Assembly: GCA_002077065.1 (NCBI GenBank)
Contig: NAJO01000017.1
Coordinates: forward strand, 558,001 to 622,000
DNA length: 64,000 nucleotides
Direction of reading: 5' to 3'
From: Cryoendolithus antarcticus
Lineage: Eukaryota > Ascomycota > Dothideomycetes > Cladosporiales > Cladosporiaceae
Shown here: one piece after another, positions 32,000 to 44,851 of the stretch
Numbering within the stretch: position 1 is the first letter of the stretch
Layout: each line of letters opens with the position of its first letter
The notes under the pieces: generated by a model
What the model was told of the DNA's origin: nothing
Database searches by the model: none
What the model saw: only the letters and a program-made list of their open reading frames with translations
Position numbers and translations under genes: made by a program

Positions 32000-34900
32000 A
32001 TGGCTTACGACTTGCCGGTAGTGGGAACACTGAAGCGCAAGCGGCGGCGGAGGGAGGACAAGCCTGCTCTTTCAGCGCGGCTTGTATTGGACAGCAGCAT
32101 CAAGGGTGAATTAGGCGTCGCGTCCGAGGACATCCTGCTGGGATTGTTCCCTAGAGGACCATCTTTGAGCATCGGGGTGGACGAGTCTGAGCATGTCAAT
32201 ATCGCGGTTTCGGTAGCTGCGCCAGATAACGTGTCCCAAGAGACTGCCTGGACAATCCTCCCGATCAGCACGAGCAGGACATGGAATGACAAGCCTCTGC
32301 CGAATGGCACCATCAGGTTCCCGGCTGGGGCGCTCAGCACGCACAGCCTTGTTGCTGCCGTCCAAGCAGCATCGCCCACTAAGACTTTGCGACAAGACTC
32401 GACTATAGAGGTCAAGGTAACCGATGTGGTTGCACTTCCGCTCGATGCAGTGTACGTCAGCGTGGATATACCTGCACTGCAAAAGCTGGAGGAGGTACAC
32501 AAGCGATTCGGTGGCGGTTTCTTCGGTTCGAACGGGCAATCACACGCAAGTCGAGGCAAGAAGAGCGTTGGCTCCGAAGCTGGCGAGCCGGAGCATGGGG
32601 ACGCTTTGCAGACCAGACAGAAGCTAGTGGAGGATGCTTTCTCGAAAGTACTCGTGGTTCACACTGGCGACTTGCTCCCAATTTCACTATCTCATCCCAT
32701 CACACACGCGACTGCACCGCCCGCTAAAGTCCTCGCATGTGAGCCTGTGGCGCAGGGTGTCGTTTCGAAGTCTACCAGGATAGTCATAGTGGCTGCGGCG
32801 GACCGGCAGCAGAACGGCCACCATGGACGAGCATTACTATCACCCCGACTACCAGAGGAGACTGAGGATGATGACACCTCGAATGAGGCTTTCTTCTCCG
32901 CCACCGAGTCGCCCATGAAGCCCATTGTTACGTCCAAGTCAACCACGGATCTTTCGAATACTGATGATCTCTTCGACTCGAGTACCGAAGAGAGCAACCT
33001 ATCTGATGACTCGGACGAGATGATCTCGTTAGTACGGCCAGGATTAGGTGATCAGCCGTCAGGATTAAGTTCTGCATTATCATCAGCAACACCCCGGCCC
33101 TTCGCTGATAGACTGGGCGGAATCAGTACCCCAGGCTCAGTGTTCTCACACATGAGCGGCAGCACGGTCCGAGGAGCCCAAGCTGGTCGAAGCAAGACCT
33201 TCCGAGCGCAGTGTCTCCTGCATCCGATTTCAAACAGTGTGCTCCACCCTCGTCCGCCATCTACAGAAGACGAAGAAGTCCGTGTATTCGTAGATTCTAC
33301 TACGCTTACACGCCTCGGGTGCTTCTCCGGAGACTGGATCAAGATTGAGGCATCACAAAATCAAGACATGCCCAGCTTCAGTGCCTTCGGCGGATTTGGA
33401 GGCAGCTTGGTATCTTCGCAGTGGAGACCTGTTAAAGTATACAGCTTGCCGGAGAATATGTCGAAACGGCCACAAAGGTATCAAGTCAACACAAGACATG
33501 GAAGGCGAGACAGCATCTCTTCGCTTGTGACCAACAGCGCTAGTGTTGCGACACTATACATGTCACCGATCCTGCTCGGCAACCTGGATTCGCCCACTCA
33601 TGTCAGCGTCTCGAAGTTGGCGTTCGACCGCAAGGCTCTCCTCAAGCGAGCGATAGGCGGCAGACCCGCGTCGGCAGCGACACAGCTACCTCCAGTGGCA
33701 ACAGAAGTCACGTTGAGGAAGGTCGTCACACCAGTTTCCAATGATCGCGCACTCAATGATATGCTCTTTGCGAACCTCAAGGAGCATCTCGAGACGAAGC
33801 AAAGGATTGTGAAGAGTGGCGACCTTATTGCCATACCTATTGATGAGACATTAGGTAGAGCAATCTACGAGGGCGAAGTTGAGCAGGACGGTAACGACAA
33901 TGCCAGCATCATGTACAAGTGGAGTGCCCATCAATCATTGGAAAATGAGCCAAAGAAGACTGCCGCAAGCGTCGCCTGGTTCACAGTGGAGTCAGCCAAG
34001 GCGCAAGATAAGGTCATCACCGAAGCCGCGGACAGCGTGGACGTTTGGGGTGGTGCGGTGTCCATCGACTCCTCATCGACAGCCGTGCGCCAATCTGGCG
34101 ATGACCGACGCAAGCTTCCGTCCACGCAATCAAGCACATGGCCTTACTACCTCGGTGCTCGAGACGTGACGACGGAGCTTGCTGCAGGTAGCGGACCACC
34201 AGAATCGCCTGTTCAGCATATCAGCACCCTTCATCGACGGCTTCGTGAGCTCATCTCTGTGGCAATCAGTCGGCGCGCCGTGCATCTGGGCATGCCGCCC
34301 TTAGCTGTTCTACTCACCTCCACACAACGCAGCATCGGCAAAGCGCATACTGCGCAACACGTCTGTGCTGACCTTGGCATACATTACTTCCCAATCGAGT
34401 CCTTTGATCTTGCTACAGAAGGTGGATCTGGCGTAGACGTCCAAACGCAAGGTCTGCTCGAGGCCAGGTGTTATCGTGCTCTTGAGTGTGGTGCTGAATA
34501 CACCGCCATCTGCCTCAGGCATGTCGAGCAGCTAGACTCCGAGCGTGTGGCTTCCTCGCTTCGGGACGTACTCGGCCGAGCGAGAGTCTTTATCGCCACC
34601 ACAACTGATGTAGACAAGATCCCAGACTCAGTTCGTGGACTCTTCACTCATGAGCTGGAGATGTCTGCACCAGATGAGATCGAGCGCGAGGGCATTCTAC
34701 GGGGCATCCTGACCTGTTATACAGTACCTCTCTCGCCAGACGTAGATCTTGCCGACATCGCTGTCAAGACTGCAGCGCTTGTAGCAGGTGATCTTGTCGA
34801 TGTGGCCGCGCGTGCTTCCACAGCCCGCGAGACCCGCATAGCAACACTCTGCGCCGCAGCATCTACTACCTCCGGGTTTGATGTCACTCCTAAGGATCTT

Positions 34901-36380
34901 CGGCTTGCCGGTGGCTCTGCAGCCTCATGCCTCGTTCCTGCAGACTTCGAAAGTGCCGTGGAGCTCGCGCGCAAGAACTTTGCAGACTCGATCGGTGCGC
35001 CCAAGATCCCCAACGTTCAATGGTCTGATGTCGGGGGCTTGTCCCATGTCAAAGAAGCAGTGGTTGAGACCATTCAGCTCCCTCTCTCACGTCCCGAGTT
35101 GTTCGCCAAGGGCCTCAAGAAGCGCTCCGGCATTTTGTTCTACGGCCCACCGGGCACGGGCAAGACGCTTCTTGCCAAAGCCATCGCCACGGAGTTCAGT
35201 CTCAACTTCTTCTCCGTCAAAGGACCTGAGCTGCTCAACATGTACATCGGTGAGTCTGAAGCAAACGTCCGACGCGTCTTTCAGCGAGCTAGAGATGCAA
35301 GACCATGTGTCGTGTTCTTTGACGAGCTGGACTCTGTGGCGCCAAAGCGTGGCAATCAAGGCGATAGCGGCGGAGTCATGGATCGTATTGTCTCTCAGCT
35401 GCTTGCCGAGCTTGACGGCATGAGTGACGGTGAAGATGGTGGAGGTGGAGTCTTCGTGATTGGCGCTACGAACCGTCCAGATCTTCTTGATCAAGCGCTC
35501 CTCAGACCAGGCAGATTCGACAAGATGCTCTATCTTGGTATCTCAGACACGCACGACAAGCAAGCCACTATTTTGCAGGCGCTGACGCGGAAGTATGTCT
35601 CTGTATCTAATCTTGATTCAGGTCTGAGCTACACTGACAATGCATCCCAGATTCACGCTCTCACCCTCCCTCTCCCTACCCCGGGTCGCTCAGTCCCTCC
35701 CGTTTACCTTCACAGGCGCCGATCTGTACGCTCTCTGCAGCGACGCCATGCTCAAAGCCGTCACACGCTCTGCTCGTCTAGTAGACGCCCGTGTCGCTGC
35801 CATCAACTCCACGCGATCCGCCGAAGATAAGGTTCCCATTACTATAGCAGGCTTCTTCGACCACCACGCCACAGAAGTAGACCTGAATGTTCTAGTCGAA
35901 GAGGTAGACTTTGCAGAGGCAAGGAAGGAGCTAGTGCCTAGTGTTAGTCTCGACGAATTGAGGCACTACGAAAGTGTGCGTGATCAGTTCGAGGGAGCTG
36001 GCGGGAAACAGAAGTCGATCGAGGATACTATGGAATCTCAAAATGCGCCTCCAAGCGCTCAGAACAACAAAATTGAGCCGAAAGCTGTTGCAAGGGCGAA
36101 GCTGAACGAGCTCATGGCTCGCAAAGGCTCGTCACGTTCCGCAGTGTCGAATGGTAACGGTAGTGCTGTGGGCGCACCCGCTGGCGCATCGAGCGATGAA
36201 GATGACTATGTGATTCGCACCGATAAGTTGAAGCTCAACGGGAGTAATGGAAGCAATGGCAAGGCGCCTGTTCGACCTTCTGCACCAGTCAGATCTCCGA
36301 GCAGCAAAGGCAAGGGAAAGGGCAAAGCCAAAGCCGTTGAACAGCCAGGGAACGATATGGGCGAGGATCTGTACGATTGA
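32000..36380 (+). CDS. PEX6: Peroxisomal AAA-ATPase Pex6
   Basis: With Pex1 it forms the hexameric AAA motor that pulls the ubiquitinated import receptor Pex5 out of the peroxisomal membrane. Exons are 32000-35592 and 35651-36380 (58-nt intron, GTATGT...CAG, phase 2), 1440 aa, normal for filamentous fungi. The N-terminal half is a divergent substrate/adaptor region; D1 (about 740-990) lacks clear Walker motifs, as expected. D2 is intact: GILFYGPPGTGKTLLAKAIA (Walker A, about 1047), CVVFFDELDSVAPKRG (Walker B, about 1102), VIGATNRPDLLDQALLRPGR (sensor 1 and arginine finger). The splice restores RVAQSLPFTFTGADLYALCS, a Pex6 hallmark. The C-terminal tail is Ser/Gly/Lys-rich (KGKGKGKAKA). The ATG at 32000 gives MAYDLPVVGTLKRKRRRRED; the in-frame sequence upstream is judged 5' UTR. 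Confidence 0.95.
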
Positions 36381-37296
36381 GTGGCCTGTAAATGTATATG
36401 TGTACAGCAAAAGCATTGTCATCAGATGTACATATCTTCATTGTACAGAACTTCGCACATCACGTCTGCGTTGGCGTATTGTCACACTTCCATTGCCATC
36501 CCACCTTACGCCTCACTCCCCAATAAAATACGTACACCCCTCCCTCCCAATCCACACCTCATGTCTCCGCCCCGCATCCACATCCAGTCTACTGCCTGCG
36601 CCAAATGTCTCTTTTACCGGCTTTGCATCATCGGGATACGTGATGGTGAGCTCGCCACGCAAAATTAAGTGCGTTGTGAGGCCGTCATGCGAATGCGGAG
36701 GGTAGTGGGCGTTCCTGGGCGCTTCTTAGTGGAAGGTCGATGGATACCTGGTGTTGGCGGGGGAGCTTTACGGGCCATCAGTCCATGAGAAGACGTGCGA
36801 GAAGCCCCAGGAGCGTACCGTAGACTCTACGGACGCTTTGCTCAAAAAAAGCATATTGATTCCTATCAGCGTGATTTATGTGTTGTGATAGAGGGACCTA
36901 CAGAGATGCGATGGTCTGGCAGGTGGTCAGCCCAGTGACGTCGAAGCGCGACTCAGCTGTGAGATCGCTCAGGGGAAGCGGCCTGTCTCATTATGGATTC
37001 ATCTCTATATCTGCATGCATTGGCGATCGGCACCATTGGGCTTGGGGCTGTGAGCTCACGCGAGATAATAATGCCTCAGAACAATCTGCATGTAGTTGGT
37101 GTTGTCAATCAAAGCCTGTCGGACATATGAACATTGTGCAGTCCAAGATCGCTACCACTGTGGTCACTGCGAGTGTAGGAGTGAATCGAAGATATCTAGA
37201 ACTCCATGGACTGCATCTACTAACTTACTATCTCCTCGATCTCGCCGATCATTTTGTGAATGACTGCAACGGATCGGGCTTCCATCATCCCAGACA
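36381..37296. other. Intergenic region
   Basis: About 0.9 kb. Contains pyrimidine-rich stretches near 36480-36600 and a poly-A run at 36843-36850. Frames such as 36878-37345 overlap the next gene in another frame and have no recognisable product. Confidence 0.4.
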
Positions 37297-39525
37297 ATGG
37301 CATCAACAGCAAGCGACTCACCAGAGCTGGCAGCGACAGTTCTGAAGCATGCCAAAGCAGAGTACGAAGCCCAGCTGCAGACTGGCGTGAAGCACGATTC
37401 CTTCGACCACTTCCTGACGACGTTAGTCTCTCCAGACGCGTCGAAACCATCGTCCATCTCGACGGACACTTCGCGCAAGATATCGCAGTACTTTATCTCC
37501 AGCTCGCACAATACTTATCTCACGGGCAACCAGCTATGGTCGAAAAGCTCAACAGATGCCTACAAAGACGTCCTCAAGCGAGGATGTCGGTGCATTGAGA
37601 TTGACGTTTGGGATGGCGACTCGCCTTCTTCGGCCTCATCATCTGATGCCGAAGGACAGACCGGCAAGCCACGTAAGGAAAGCGAAGTGAAGAAGATTCG
37701 CGGCCTTTTCAAGAAAGGTCTCAGCAAGCTCAAATCCAATGACAGGCCCATCAAAGCGGTCCAGGACGAAGCCGCGAGGCCAGAGTCCTCACCGGGCGAA
37801 GACCACATGCCCACGCCGTGGCGGACTATGAGCGGTCGCGCTGAGCCAAAGGTCTATCACGGCTATACAGCGACAAAAGAAGTGCCGTTTCGCAAGGTGG
37901 CTGAAGTTATTCGCGATTACGCATTCCGGAAGTCGGATCTGCCTCTCATTGTCTCTTTCGAGGTACACACCAGTCCCGAGCAGCAAGAGATCATGGTGGA
38001 GATCATCAATGATTACTGGAAGCAGTATCTTGTACCGACACCTTCTGACTTCAGTGAGACCACGCCTCTGCCAACGCTGGAAAGCCTCAGGAAGCGAATC
38101 TTGATCAAGGTCAAGTACACGCCGCCTGAAAAGGCGGACAAGTCGCTGTCGAAGACCACTTCACACGAAGAGTCATCGGACGATGAGACACAAGGCGAGC
38201 AAGTCAAGAAAGGCACGATCATTGGAGCACTTGGTCGTCTCGGCGTGTATACTCGGAGTTGTCATTTCCATGGCTTCGATCAGCCCGAAGCCAAGCTCCC
38301 AACGCACATCTTCGCACTTGGCGAAGGCAAGCTATTGGATCTCCAGGAGCAGTCACCCGGTCAGGTATTCAAGCACAACCTCGACTACCTGATGCGAGCG
38401 TACCCGAAAGGCACCAGAGTCCGGTCGAACAACCTTGATCCGGCGCCGTTCTGGCGGCAAGGCATACAGATGGTGGCTTTGAATTGGCAGCAGATGAACG
38501 CCGCGATGATGCTCAACGAAGCTATGTTCACAGGAACGGGTGGCTGGGTGCTCAAGCCGGAGGGCTATCGATTGGAGAACGGCACACTGCCTGCACTTAA
38601 ACGGACCGACATGGATCTCACGATCAGAATCTTGGCCGCACAAGGACTGGGGATCGAGGAAAGCATGCCAGATGCATATGTGAAGTGTGAATTGCATGTC
38701 GGCTCTCAGTCCGACGACGGTACTAGTGATTTCCGAGATGGTGGGAAGAACAAAGGTGGGGAATGGAAGCGCAAGACTTCCGTGCGGCATAGTCGCGATC
38801 CCGACTTCGCTGGCGAGGCGTTGAGCTTTGCGGGCGTTACTAGTGTTGTGCCCGAGTTGAGCTTCGTTAGGTACGTGGCTTCCATTCCGGTTTCTATGGT
38901 TGGGATCATGCACCATATTCAGCGTTTCTACGTGCGACCAGCACAGAGCGGTCTGACGTTGCTTGGTGCTGCTTGATCTTGTCATGGTCGTACTGTGCGG
39001 CAGTGTGGCGAGTACACTCCGTGAGACGAGACACACCGCCACATCAATCTCCGGCTTGGAGCACGCGACCATGGAAGTCTGGGGTAGCCAGCACGAGCGC
39101 GGCTCTTGCTGCCGGTCTGCGAGGAGTACAAGACCGTTGCGCGTTTGGTCGCTTAGTGACCACGCTATACCAACGGGTGGCTGCACAAGAGCCGTCACAC
39201 TGCCATGCTGTGCGCTGTCAGCATCCAGCAACTGCCGAAACTGTGGAGAAGTACTTCAGTAACGCACTTCTCATTTTGCTACGCGGCTGTAACTGGGAAA
39301 ACACCAGCTAATGATAGTACTTGCAGGTTCAAGCTCATGGATGAGGATCGTTTCCAGCAGGACAAGATGATCGCATGGGGGTGTTACAGACTTGATCGGT
39401 TCCGCCCAGGTCTGCAGCTACTTCACCTCTCCGATCTGTCTGGACGGGGATGTAACGCACGGTTGCTCATCAACTCAACAATGTCCGTTGTCGCTTCCGC
39501 GCAGGCGGGTCAGGTGGCGAGCTGA
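37297..39525 (+). CDS. Phosphoinositide-specific phospholipase C
   Basis: Cleaves PtdIns(4,5)P2 to IP3 and diacylglycerol at the plasma membrane. Exons are 37297-38870 and 39327-39525, 590 aa. X-domain motifs: [15 protein letters not shown] with the first catalytic His, [12 protein letters not shown] (metal ligands), [13 protein letters not shown] with the second His, and [16 protein letters not shown] Ser/Lys-rich linker inside the X domain carries [11 protein letters not shown] domain: [19 protein letters not shown] and [20 protein letters not shown]. The C2 domain begins at [15 protein letters not shown], and splicing joins PELSFVR to [20 protein letters not shown], which completes it. No PH domain or EF-hand is seen, so this is a short fungal PLC. 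The intron is 456 nt, far longer than others here. Reading through it would replace the end of C2 with 35 unrelated residues. Confidence 0.9.
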
Positions 39526-41557
39526 GTGTCCAATGGACTGGACAGCTCAAGATCAGCAGCTCATATACGAGTGGCTAGGGAAATCGCTTCGATGTGATGA
39601 TTCATCGAGGCGGTCCGAGGTTGCTATATCGCAATGTGAGAGCCGCTGGCGTACGCAGACAGCGCCTCAAGCAGGTCGTGCAACGCTCAGCAGCTGTGAA
39701 TCTGATAGTACATCGCCGATCATGGAGCAACAACAGAGTCGCTGAGAATTGACGCTATGGTGGGTTATGGAGTAGGGTAGCATTGGCCCAATGGTTCGGT
39801 GCGTGCGAGTGGATATTTGACTGTATCAATTCCGAGAGTGCCGAAGACTACCGACTTTAGCTTGCAGCCAATTTCCGCCTGCGAATTGAGCAGACTGTGC
39901 AGTTTCGCATGATTTCGAGTGTTCTAGGCTGACCACAGCGTATGTTATCGTGGCAGCGATTGCAACCACTATGAGCCCACTGAAACTCGGCTGGGAGGTC
40001 GTCTCCTCAATCTAATGGTCTGTTCGAGTCTCGACAAGTATGGTGCAGTCCTTCAAATGTCCCATACTGTGGTCAGCAGAAGCAGCTGCTGCAGGAAGAG
40101 CGGTGTCGCTGCAACTGCAATGGATCGCAGTGTCCTTCATGCAGTGAAACCCCTTGTGGACCTTGAAACCGTCCTCAGATCTGGAGAAGGGTTATAACAG
40201 CGACGGTCTTGCTCGAAGCGAGCGGAAAGACTTGTGCTGCACTTAGCCTGTATTTTTGGCAGCCATTCTCGCAACACCTATCACATTTGTCATGGGAGCC
40301 TTGGGGTGGGATCGATGTGAGGTCAGTCGGCAGGACCCGAAGCGGTAAGCGTCTGCCAAGATCGGGTCCAGAAGGTTTCTTCCGTCTAAGCTAACTTCGA
40401 AGGTGTCCTGCAGTCTCGAAAAACATCGTGACTTGTTCCTCATGTCTTGCAGCCACATGCGGCCTGCCGGAATTGATCCTGCACCTGCACCGAGGACCTC
40501 CATCCATGCTTGAGCAATCACGCCGATGCACAAGCGTTGGCCCTAAACGGCACGCTCTCACCACTTTCCCGGCTGCACAGTAGACTTTCCGCACAGAGTT
40601 GACAGGTCACAAAGTCCATTCGAACGTCCTGCGCATCAGTCAAAGGCAAGGACAGCTCTACCACAAGTCAACGACTCTGTATGTAAGCTGATCACATCGC
40701 AAGCTGCTGTATTCTCACACTATAAGTATCATCACTCCTTAAGCGATTGGGAGGCGTGCTTGATCCGTCCCAGCTTCCAGGTTGCCGGCATGCCTGGCGT
40801 GTGGTGCGGTTGCTGGAGCGCTTGATTAATCTATCTGGGTTCCCTAGATGTGGATCGCGACGTGCGATGGCGCAAGCCGCAGGCACAGAGCTCGGCGCGT
40901 CAGGCCCGTTGTTCTAGCTTGCAATTCTGCCATCGCCTCACACATGGGCATCTCACTTGGTCTCATGCCATTGCGCGGAAGCTTGAACTCTATCATGCAT
41001 CTGTCACGATCCATGACCCGCCGCAGGTCTAGACGGCAACTTCCGCGTGCTTTCGAGTGCGCGAGTCGAGCATTCGTTCATTCTAGAGGCAGCATTCCGA
41101 CTTCGCTTACGGGATGTCGGATCGGTCACTGGTCCTATGTGCGAGTGTAACCGTGAGCTTGAGCAGGTCGCCGGACCTGTGTCATGGCCCTTGGAGCACA
41201 AGACAGCTAACCGGCAGACTTGACGAGTACGTCGAGTGTTTGTTCAGGGTGGCAGGCTAGCGGCATAGTTGGGAGTGCTCAACAGCAATGCTATGCATGT
41301 TTGCGACACGACACATACTGTACTCACCGAGTCCTGGCCGATATAAGTATGCATGCCCCTTGTGTCTGCGTTCGAAGTTCAACTACTCCCAGCAGCCCTC
41401 TCGTACACAGTTCACTCTCTCGGCTCTTGACCTGTCAGCATACTCAACATCAACAGTCGCTACAGCTTACCTTTTCCGAGTCCCGAACCTTTCGACCTTG
41501 ATACACTATACCACTACCTTTACTGACCTCACCAACGCCTTTGCCTTACCGCCTACC
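39526..41557. other. Gene-poor region, 2 kb
   Basis: Many short frames on both strands and none recognisable. The last 220 bp resemble a promoter and leader for the next small gene: TATAAG at 41342-41347, then a long CT-rich leader to the ATG at 41558. A T-loop-like gttcgagtc at 40022 does not sit in a tRNA fold. Confidence 0.4.
41342..41347 (+). promoter_or_regulatory. TATA-like box of the zinc-ribbon gene
   Basis: TATAAG about 210 bp before the ATG at 41558, followed by CT-rich leader DNA. Motif and position only. Confidence 0.35.
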
Positions 41558-41855
41558 ATGTCTTGCTGCCGCCAGCGCTACGAGGCGACGCTCCGCCGCC
41601 TGGGCATCGAACAACTACCGACGCTGCAATCCCACCACGAAGGTCGTTCGAGCAGACACTTCTCTCCACTCGATGGCAATCTCCCCGTGCGGACAATGCC
41701 AGTACGTACCGCTCGCAGCGGCCTTATCCACCCAGAATCAGACTGATCTCGACCAGGTACCTGGGCAAAGATGTCCAAGCTGTCTACATCGCGGCCAGAC
41801 AGTCTGGGTCATACGCGGTAAGCGTTGCCCTGCATGCGGCACCGAAGTGAAATGA
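41558..41855 (+). CDS. Small zinc-ribbon protein of unknown function
   Basis: Two exons, 41558-41701 and 41757-41855, joined by a 55-nt intron (GTACGT...CAG, phase 0), give 80 aa. It begins MSCCRQRYEATLRRLG and ends with two Cys pairs: RCPSC, about 14 residues, then RCPACGTEVK. The spacing and the Gly-Lys turn (IRGKRCPACG) look like a zinc ribbon or knuckle. Function is unknown, and there is no signal peptide or membrane segment. If the intron were retained, translation would stop 15 codons later and lose all but the N-terminal Cys pair, so splicing would decide whether the zinc site is made. A promoter-like TATA box and a leader precede it. Confidence 0.55.
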
Positions 41856-44055
41856 GATCGGTAAGCACAGCTACCCGGACCTCGCTGTGAGGTGATCGGT
41901 ACTGATGCATCTACAGACACCCGACCGGCCCGTCAATATGCATCTGGAGTTCGAGGCGTTGTCATTCGGCATGTCCGGGCGTGAAGAGGGCTATCTTGTT
42001 CGCCATAATTTGCTTTCCGATCGGGAGTCACGGTGATTGGCGACAAGTTGGGACTGTATGAGCACCTCATGTCTGCTTCCGCATCTGCTGCATGGGGCTT
42101 GAAGAAAGGCGTCGTCAGCTGGCGTCTAATGGGAAGCGATCTGAAGAACAGGGATGTGAGGTAACATGTACGATAGTAATGCAGTACCTCGCTAGCTTTT
42201 GCCACTTCCATGCTACTACCGGCTCGTCCTTTGACTTCACGCAAGCGTTCGGGGAATCACCAGAGCGAGCCGTCGGAGGATCTCTCTGTTGATCAAGGGT
42301 ATTCTACAGCCAGCCACGCTGTCGCCGGCTCGGACCGTTTTTAAAAGACGGCCCCATGCGAGACGCATGCAGCTATAGGGTGATCGCCCATGCTTGGCGA
42401 TCAACCTCACCTCGTTGCCGGAGTCGACTCCGGTCTACACACCACCAAGCAACGGTAACCCGGTCCCTGGCACGCAGCACGCTGCTTCCGGCTTCCAATG
42501 CTCTGGCACAAGATGCATCGATGTGACAGCCGGGGAAGCAAGACATGCAGAACGCCTCTGCATGCCAATCGCAGCCTGTGAGCGCCGGTGACGGGTGGTG
42601 ATACCTCACACCACTCGTGTGCAGGTCAGATTGCCGATAGATCACATTCTCTACCGCGCTGGCTGCAACTGAGATTGTCTGGACAGGGCGTGCGAAATAC
42701 TGCATGGCATGACTGTGTGGTGCCACTGAGAACGGACTCGGGCTCGCTTCCATCTAATTTCCTGCAGCTGTGCATGCAATCTGGAAGAACCCTGATGTTG
42801 TTGCATTTTCCCGAAGCGTAAGCGTGGCAAGACCTGCATCAAGGCAATATATCCTTTGTACGACGCAGATGGTGGAGGGTCCAGGCCACACCCACAGCCG
42901 AGCCGAGAACAGAACGCGTGGACTGAGTTGTAGTGAGCATAAAAGGCCGACGAGAGAGTGATGCTTGGCTGGACCAGAGTCAGTATAGTGTTGTGGACTG
43001 TGACCGAGCGACGCAACGAAGGGAAACGAATGAAACGATAGCATGGAAAAGCCATCGCCTGCACACATCGCATGATTGGCGATCATGACCAAGTGTAGCA
43101 TGTCCCCATTAACGCGAATTGATTGTCTAGACACGATCGAGCAGATCGCGGAGAATCTAATGCTGTTGTGCGGTCTTATCAAGAGCTTAAGCATCTGCAA
43201 GAGCGTCCTGCATTGCCCGATCATTCGGGTGCCATGCGTTTGACTGAGTGACCGATACGCCAGCAGAACATTATTGCTAGACAAGACATATGTCCAACGG
43301 TGACAGACTCACTTTCTTACCACCGCCGCCCCTCGTGAGGCTTGCGTGTGGTTGCATGGTCATTCTCTGCATCGAACGTCCTTCAATATGCACGCTCGGC
43401 CAGAGCCAGTGCCATCAAGCAATCACGTCTGGCAGCAAGGCGAGTGTATCCGAACCCACTACGCTTGAGTCTCCTTGCGCGTTTGCCCCGTATGGTAGTG
43501 GCAGAATCTATGTATAGTGTTCTTCTGTCAACGCGCCACGAAAATCCTCGCAGTCATATAACGTAATCCTCCCTGTGGAAATCCTCATTTCGGCGGACTG
43601 CCATCGCTTCCTCGCAAGCGATCATGCCCTTCCTCCTATGCAAATTAGTGTGACTTTTCCCCGCCATTACTGTGACAACGCTTACACGTGCCAAGCAAGG
43701 CTTAGCCAAAGTCTCCCGAAGCTTTTCCGCAGTTGCCGGAGATCCAGCTCGAGCCCAACTGTCGCTTCCCATCTCCAGGCCTCACTTGCACTTCATCAAT
43801 CCTCAGCATCGACACCAGCATTCACGTCGCACTAGTAGCAGCATCAGCGACAAGCAGCCAGTGACATATGTGAGTATGCGCCTGAGACATGTGGACACAT
43901 GAGAGTGGATTAGGTGGCTTGCGCTGCGAGGCGGGTGGTTTGCGTCAAAAGCAAAGCTGACGTGTACAACTCCAGCAACACAAGAGTGCTATCTCCGTTG
44001 ATCGACTTTATCGCGCAAGACACCAAACTCATCAGCTACGCGTACCATCGTCAAG
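41856..44055. other. Gene-poor region, 2.2 kb
   Basis: The longest frame is a 176-codon minus ORF at 42754-43284 with no family resemblance. An isolated TATA-like cataaaagg occurs near 42937 on the plus strand without a following gene, and tttttaaaagac near 42338. The final 200 bp lead into the CYSTM gene. I see no repeat array or RNA gene. Confidence 0.4.
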
Positions 44056-44408
44056 ATGTCGGCACAAGGCTACTACCAGCAGGGCCAGCCCCAATACCCA
44101 CAGCAATCCTACGGGTGTGTCCCTCTCAGGTCGGCCCATGATACCGCGCAACTCCTCACTAACCACATGTTCCTTACAGACCTCCACAAGGCAACTACGG
44201 CCCACCTCAACAGCAATATGGCGGCTACCCTCCCCAGCAACAGATGGGCTACCAGCAACAACCGCCCCAGCAACAAGTCGTGTACAAAGAGAAGAAAGAC
44301 CGAGGGTGTCTGATGAGCTGTCTGGCGGTGTTGTGCTGTTGCTTTGTGTGCGAGGAAGGGTGTGATTGTTGTGTTGACTGCTGTGAGTGCGCGGAAGGGT
44401 GCTGTTGA
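44056..44408 (+). CDS. Cysteine-rich tail (CYSTM-like) small membrane protein
   Basis: Two exons, 44056-44114 and 44180-44408 (65-nt intron, phase 2), 95 aa. The N-terminal ~55 residues are Gln/Pro/Tyr/Gly-rich repeats (QGYYQQGQPQYPQ, PPQGNYGPPQQQYGGYPP). The last ~40 residues carry 14 Cys: CLMSCLAVLCCCFVCEEGC, then CDCCVDCCECAEGCC. This is the layout of CYSTM-type stress-response peptides, whose Cys-rich tail is thought to lie in the membrane. The tail here is more acidic and longer in Cys clusters than in yeast members, so it could also be a metal-binding variant. Without splicing, the first frame ends shortly after the intron start. Confidence 0.75.
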
Positions 44409-44851
44409 TCGAAGTGAGAAAATGAAGTGTGAGCGTGAAAGCGAAATGAGGGAACGGAGCGTGGTTATGGTTCTGTTGTAATGAAGGCCAGGCTCGAGGG
44501 TGAATCCTGTGTGATGTGGGAGACTTGCTTGCTTTGACTGATGCGGATTTGGCGGTAATGACGGTGCTCTCCCTTTGATGGTGCAGGTAGACTGTGCGAG
44601 TCGTAGCACTCAAGTCGATTGCGCTCTTACTTCATGCGTTTCGTGTGCCATACGGGCGGCCCAGAAATTTTGTCGGTGTGTTTGTTGGCCGCGAGCGCAC
44701 TTGAGCGCCGAATGACCTACTTACGATTGCCGCAAGACTTCCTGGCTTGCTCCATCCGGCTTCTCGCTGTCACGAAAGATCCGCCATTCGTGCGTGTGTA
44801 TTCGGTATTGGCCATCATATGTCACCTAGAGCTTCTCAGATCTTCTCCACT
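44409..44851. other. Convergent intergenic region
   Basis: About 440 bp between the CYSTM gene and the end of the Trs23 gene. The minus-strand frames here (for example 44032-44613) run antisense through the CYSTM gene and are not supported. Confidence 0.4.

Noticed and set aside
36878..37345. 155-codon plus ORF before the PLC gene
   Set aside because: Overlaps the PLC start in another frame and has no recognisable product.
40010..40045. tRNA-like T-loop gttcgagtc
   Set aside because: Flanking bases do not pair as a T-stem and no A-box is seen upstream at the right distance.
42754..43284. 176-codon minus ORF in a gene-poor region
   Set aside because: No recognisable family, and composition looks random.
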